From Pseudoroseicyclus tamaricis (GTDB lineage Bacteria > Pseudomonadota > Alphaproteobacteria > Rhodobacterales > Rhodobacteraceae), in assembly GCF_012070395.1 (NCBI RefSeq), contig NZ_JAAFYS010000002.1, positions 496,001 through 560,000 on the forward strand: 64,000 nt of DNA. The letters are read 5' to 3'. Below are positions 61,239-64,000 of the stretch, piece by piece (positions within the stretch are counted from its first letter, which is position 1; each line of letters starts with the position of its first letter). A model generated the notes under the pieces. That model made no database searches. It was given only the letters and a program-made list of their open reading frames with translations, and was not told where the DNA came from. Position numbers and translations under genes: made by a program.

Positions 61239-62485
61239 TCTTTCGCCTCGCCTTCGCCTCGCTCCTCGCGCGGTCGCTGACCGTTGGAATGACCGTTCTG
61301 TCCATCGCCCTCTCCGTCGCCCTGTTCCTCGGGGTGGAGAAGGTGCGCACCGGCGCCCGCGCCAGCTTCGCCGATACGATCAGCAACACCGACCTCATCG
61401 TCGGGGCCCGCTCCGGCTCCGTCCAGCTGCTGCTCTACTCCGTCTTCCGCATCGGCAACGCCACCAACAACGTCACCTGGGAGAGCTACCAGGACATCGC
61501 GGCGCGGCCGGAGGTGGACTGGATCGTGCCCATCTCGCTGGGGGACAGCCACCGCCAGTTCCGCGTCATGGGCACGACGGCGGAGTTCTTCGAACGCTAC
61601 AAGTTTCGCGGCGGGCGGGACCTCGCCTTCGAGGACGGGCGCGGGCTGGAGGACCTCTACGACGCCGTCGTCGGCGCCGACGTGGCGGAGACGCTGGGCT
61701 ATTCGGTGGGCGATCCCATCGTGGTCTCTCACGGCCTCGCCTCCTTCACCGAGCACGCCGACCAGCCCTTTCGCGTCGCCGGGGTGCTGGAGAAGACGGG
61801 CACCCCGGTGGACCGGACGGTGATCGTCAGCCTCGAGGCCATCGAGGCGATCCATGTCGACTGGCAGTCGGGCGGGCGCATCCCCGGCCAGTCGACTCCG
61901 GTGGACGAGATCCGGCAGATGGAGCTGACCCCCACCGCCATCACCGCCGCGCTGGTGGGCACGGAATCGCGGCTCCAGATCTTCGCCCTGCAACGCTGGA
62001 TCAACGAGTATCCGGAGGAGCCGCTGCTGGCCGTGCTGCCCGGCGTGGCCCTGCAGGAGCTCTGGGCCATCGTCGGCGTGGCGGAGACGGCGCTGATCGG
62101 TGTCTCCGCCATGGTCGTCGTCACGGCGCTGATCGGGATGATGGCGATGATCTTCTCCTCCCTCAACGAGCGGCGGCGGGAGATGGCGATCTTCCGGGCG
62201 ATGGGGGCCAAGCCCCGCACGATCCTCGGGCTGCTGGTGCTGGAGGCGGCGCTGATGGCCGCCATCGGCGCGCTCGCCGGGATGGCGCTGCTCTATGCCG
62301 CGCTCGCCGTCGGCCGGCCGCTGATCGACGCCGCCTTCGGCCTCTGGCTGCCGCTCGATCCTCCGAGCCTGCGCGAGCTGCAGACGCTCGCCGCCGTCAT
62401 CGCCGTTGCCGTCATCGTGAGCCTTCTGCCAGCGCTGCGAGCCTACAGGCTGTCCCTCGCGGATGGTATGATGGTGCGAACATAA
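61235..62485 (+). CDS. FtsX/MacB-type ABC permease of the zinc operon
   Basis: A 416-residue permease: one span near the start (VGMTVLSIALSVALFLGVEK), a periplasmic domain of about 220 residues, and three spans at the end with the FtsX-type EMAIFRAMGAKPRTILGLLV loop. Similar permeases occur beside DUF2796 and DUF3299 genes in zinc-regulated operons of Vibrio (zrg). It would not form a classic channel; a mechanical role in handling metal-binding protein is possible. Confidence 0.9.
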   Translation: MIFRLAFASLLARSLTVGMTVLSIALSVALFLGVEKVRTGARASFADTISNTDLIVGARSGSVQLLLYSVFRIGNATNNVTWESYQDIAARPEVDWIVPISLGDSHRQFRVMGTTAEFFERYKFRGGRDLAFEDGRGLEDLYDAVVGADVAETLGYSVGDPIVVSHGLASFTEHADQPFRVAGVLEKTGTPVDRTVIVSLEAIEAIHVDWQSGGRIPGQSTPVDEIRQMELTPTAITAALVGTESRLQIFALQRWINEYPEEPLLAVLPGVALQELWAIVGVAETALIGVSAMVVVTALIGMMAMIFSSLNERRREMAIFRAMGAKPRTILGLLVLEAALMAAIGALAGMALLYAALAVGRPLIDAAFGLWLPLDPPSLRELQTLAAVIAVAVIVSLLPALRAYRLSLADGMMVRT

Positions 62486-62496
62486 GGAGACCCGCC

Positions 62497-63015
62497 ATGC
62501 CCGCCTCCCTCCGCCGACGCACGCTGCTTGCCCTCGGTGCCGGCGCCCTTGCCGCGCCGTTGATGCCCCGCGCGGCCCTCGCGGCCGATCCGCTGGAGAT
62601 CACGTGGGACGATCTGGTGCCCCCCGGCACGCCGTGGCCAGAGATCGCGGGGCAAGGCGTCTATGACGAGGTCAACGACATCTGGCGCCCGGAATGGGAC
62701 GAGAATGGCCTGAAGATGAACACGGCCTATGACGGCAAGCTCATCCGCATGCCCGGCTACATCATCCCGATGGTGTCGGACTCCAGCGGGGTGACGGAGT
62801 TCATCCTCGTCCCCTACGTCGGCGCCTGCATCCACGTGCCGCCGCCGCCGCCGAACCAGCTCGTCTACGTGACCACGCAAGAGCCCTGGGGCAGCGACGA
62901 CATGTGGACGGCGATCTGGGTGACGGGCCTCATGGAGATGGAGGCCCGCTCCACGGAGATCGCCGAGATCGGCTACCGCCTCACCGCACAACAGATCGAA
63001 GAATACCAATGGTAA
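62497..63015 (+). CDS. DUF3299 exported protein, copy 1
   Basis: A 172-residue protein with a twin-arginine-like signal (MPASLRRRTLLALGAGALAA, cut near ALA). DUF3299 signature: ITWDDLVPPGTPWPEIAGQG, then RMPGYIIPM and LVPYVGACIHVPPPPPNQLV. The Cys-Ile-His with flanking prolines could hold a metal. Good AAGGAG before the ATG. It is followed by, and overlaps, a second DUF3299 gene. Confidence 0.88.
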   Translation: MPASLRRRTLLALGAGALAAPLMPRAALAADPLEITWDDLVPPGTPWPEIAGQGVYDEVNDIWRPEWDENGLKMNTAYDGKLIRMPGYIIPMVSDSSGVTEFILVPYVGACIHVPPPPPNQLVYVTTQEPWGSDDMWTAIWVTGLMEMEARSTEIAEIGYRLTAQQIEEYQW

Positions 63016-63500
63016 ACCGCCGCACCCTCCTCGCCGCCCTGCCCGCGGCGCTCATCGCCCGCCCGCTCCTCGCCGCCCCGGTCGAGCTGAGCTGGGAGGA
63101 TCTCGTGCCCCCCGGCGGCGCCGTGGCGCCCGACCTCTCCGGCGTCATCGAGCATGACGAGGCCAGCAGCCTCGCCGCGCAGCAGCCGCTCTCCAGCGGC
63201 GTGCGGGATGACTGGAACGGCGAGACGGTGCGCATCGCTGGCTTCATGATCCCGCTCGATTACTCCGGCACCGGCGTCACCGCCTTCATGCTGGTCCCTT
63301 ACGTCGGCGCCTGCATCCACGTGCCGCCGCCGCCGGCGAACCAGCTGATCCTCGTGACGACCGAGCGCCCCTACGAATCCGACGGGCTCTTCGAGCCGAT
63401 CGTGGTGACGGGGATGTTCGGCAGCGCCTCCGTCTCCACCCAGCTGGCCGACGTGGGCTATGCGCTCTCGGCCGACAAGGTGGAGCCCTACCAGGGGTAA
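63009..63500 (+). CDS. DUF3299 exported protein, copy 2
   Basis: A 163-residue paralogue of the preceding protein. It starts MVNRRTLLAALPAALIARPL, has ELSWEDLVPPGG, RIAGFMIPLDYSG and the identical VPYVGACIHVPPPP block, and overlaps the first copy by 7 bases. The two copies have otherwise diverged, so they may form a heteromer or act on different targets. Last gene of the zinc operon. Confidence 0.88.
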   Translation: MVNRRTLLAALPAALIARPLLAAPVELSWEDLVPPGGAVAPDLSGVIEHDEASSLAAQQPLSSGVRDDWNGETVRIAGFMIPLDYSGTGVTAFMLVPYVGACIHVPPPPANQLILVTTERPYESDGLFEPIVVTGMFGSASVSTQLADVGYALSADKVEPYQG

Positions 63501-63521
63501 GGGGCGCTCTCCCCCGCGCCC

Positions 63522-64000
63522 TCAGGTCGCCGGGAAGACGAAGCAGCGGTCGCGGCGGATCATCAGCCAGAGCGGCGTGCCGCGCCGGGGGAGGAAGACC
63601 GCCGGCACCGCGGCCTTGAGCAGCGAGCCGTCGAACTCCATGCGGAACTCCACGAGGCTCTCCGCTCCGAGATAGCGGGCCCGCTCGACGATGGCGCGCG
63701 CCGGCGTCCCCTCCGAGGCGGTGGGGTTGGGGCCGCGCCCCTGCCGGTCGAAATCGATGCGCAGGTGATGGGGGCGGATGACGATCTCCACCTCCTGCCC
63801 GTCCGGCACGCCGGGGGCGAGGAACTGGCCGAAGGCATTCTCCGTCAGCGCCCCCTGCACACGCCCCCGGATGACGTTGATGTCGGAGAAAAAGGCCGCC
63901 GCCTCCCTGTCCGCCGGGGCGTTGTAGATGTTGTAGGGCGAGCCCGCCTGCACGATCCGCCCGGCCCGCATCAGCGCGATCTCGTCGGCCATGCGCATCG
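63522..64000 (-). CDS. ABC ATPase, iron(III)/PotA-type, C-terminal part (runs off window)
   Basis: The last 159 codons of an ABC ATPase; the Walker and signature motifs lie beyond the window. What is seen starts at RMRMADEIALMRAGRIVQAG, the end of the nucleotide-binding domain, and continues with a TOBE-type regulatory region (VIRPHHLRI, VEFRMEFDGSLLKAAVPAVF). The arrangement fits FbpC/AfuC- or PotA-like ATPases. It converges on the zinc operon with a 21-base gap. Confidence 0.8.
   Translation of the reverse strand, partial: MRMADEIALMRAGRIVQAGSPYNIYNAPADREAAAFFSDINVIRGRVQGALTENAFGQFLAPGVPDGQEVEIVIRPHHLRIDFDRQGRGPNPTASEGTPARAIVERARYLGAESLVEFRMEFDGSLLKAAVPAVFLPRRGTPLWLMIRRDRCFVFPAT

Overview
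The window is high-GC DNA with dense, overlapping operons. Its gene content (obgE, rpmA and rplU followed by GNAT genes, an L21 with a helix-hairpin-helix tail, many UgpC-type sugar ABC transporters, a TAXI-TRAP transporter, DUF2059, DUF6525 and DUF3299 proteins) points to an alphaproteobacterium of the Rhodobacteraceae (Roseobacter/Paracoccus-like). This is inferred from family content, not from a marker-gene phylogeny.

Layout. 1-4259: end of a conserved ribosomal/GTPase block, rplU-rpmA, four tandem GNAT acetyltransferases and the N-terminal part of obgE, all on the minus strand, plus a small lipoprotein. 4404-6493: a secreted DUF2059 protein, tRNA-Ser(CGA) and a histidine-kinase-like protein without a recognisable phosphoacceptor His. 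6539-14182: a LacI regulator with a GH38-like DUF5054 enzyme, a divergent three-gene ABC importer with no ATPase, and a PHP-domain hydrolase. 14410-22313: one minus-strand operon joining a LacI regulator, a full sugar-type ABC importer, a tandem glycerophosphodiesterase and an inositol-monophosphatase-family enzyme, behind a palindromic operator. 22607-22869: a broken integrase.

22911-41410: a large amino-sugar catabolic cluster. It has an ABC importer, a Gfo/Idh oxidoreductase, a ROK kinase, NagA, a D-threonine-aldolase/D-serine-dehydratase-like PLP enzyme, two M81 (MlrC-like) metallopeptidases, an NTF2-like protein, an RpiR regulator, an SDR, a cytosolic GH20 hexosaminidase, an MFS carrier, NagB and RidA. 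A repeated GAAA-n-TTTC motif precedes three of its transcription units, which makes a single RpiR regulon likely. The core route GH20 > ROK kinase > NagA > NagB would turn imported GlcNAc-containing oligosaccharides into fructose-6-phosphate. The M81 pair, the D-amino-acid-type PLP enzyme and RidA are not needed for GlcNAc and suggest an amide- or D-amino-acid-substituted substrate.

41763-43443: insertion-sequence debris (IS5- and IS3-type) that has destroyed a CobW-family gene, then a DUF6525-like gene. 43534-45471: Tat-exported PhoX phosphatase. 45699-50484: a metal-sensor-like palindrome, a 22-codon leader ORF, a luciferase-like monooxygenase and a FecBCD/BtuCDF-type importer, converging on a HupE/UreJ gene. 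50899-51918: a secreted protein with two CxxC-bearing repeats. 52154-58710: a DctB/DctD-like two-component pair, the activator lacking key sigma-54 residues, with DUF1850, fused TRAP permease and TAXI binding protein. 58912-59640: remains of a type III PKS/methyltransferase pair. 59804-63500: a probably Zur-controlled zinc operon (ZrgA/DUF2796, ABC ATPase, FtsX-type permease, two DUF3299 proteins). 63522-64000: the end of an iron-type ABC ATPase.
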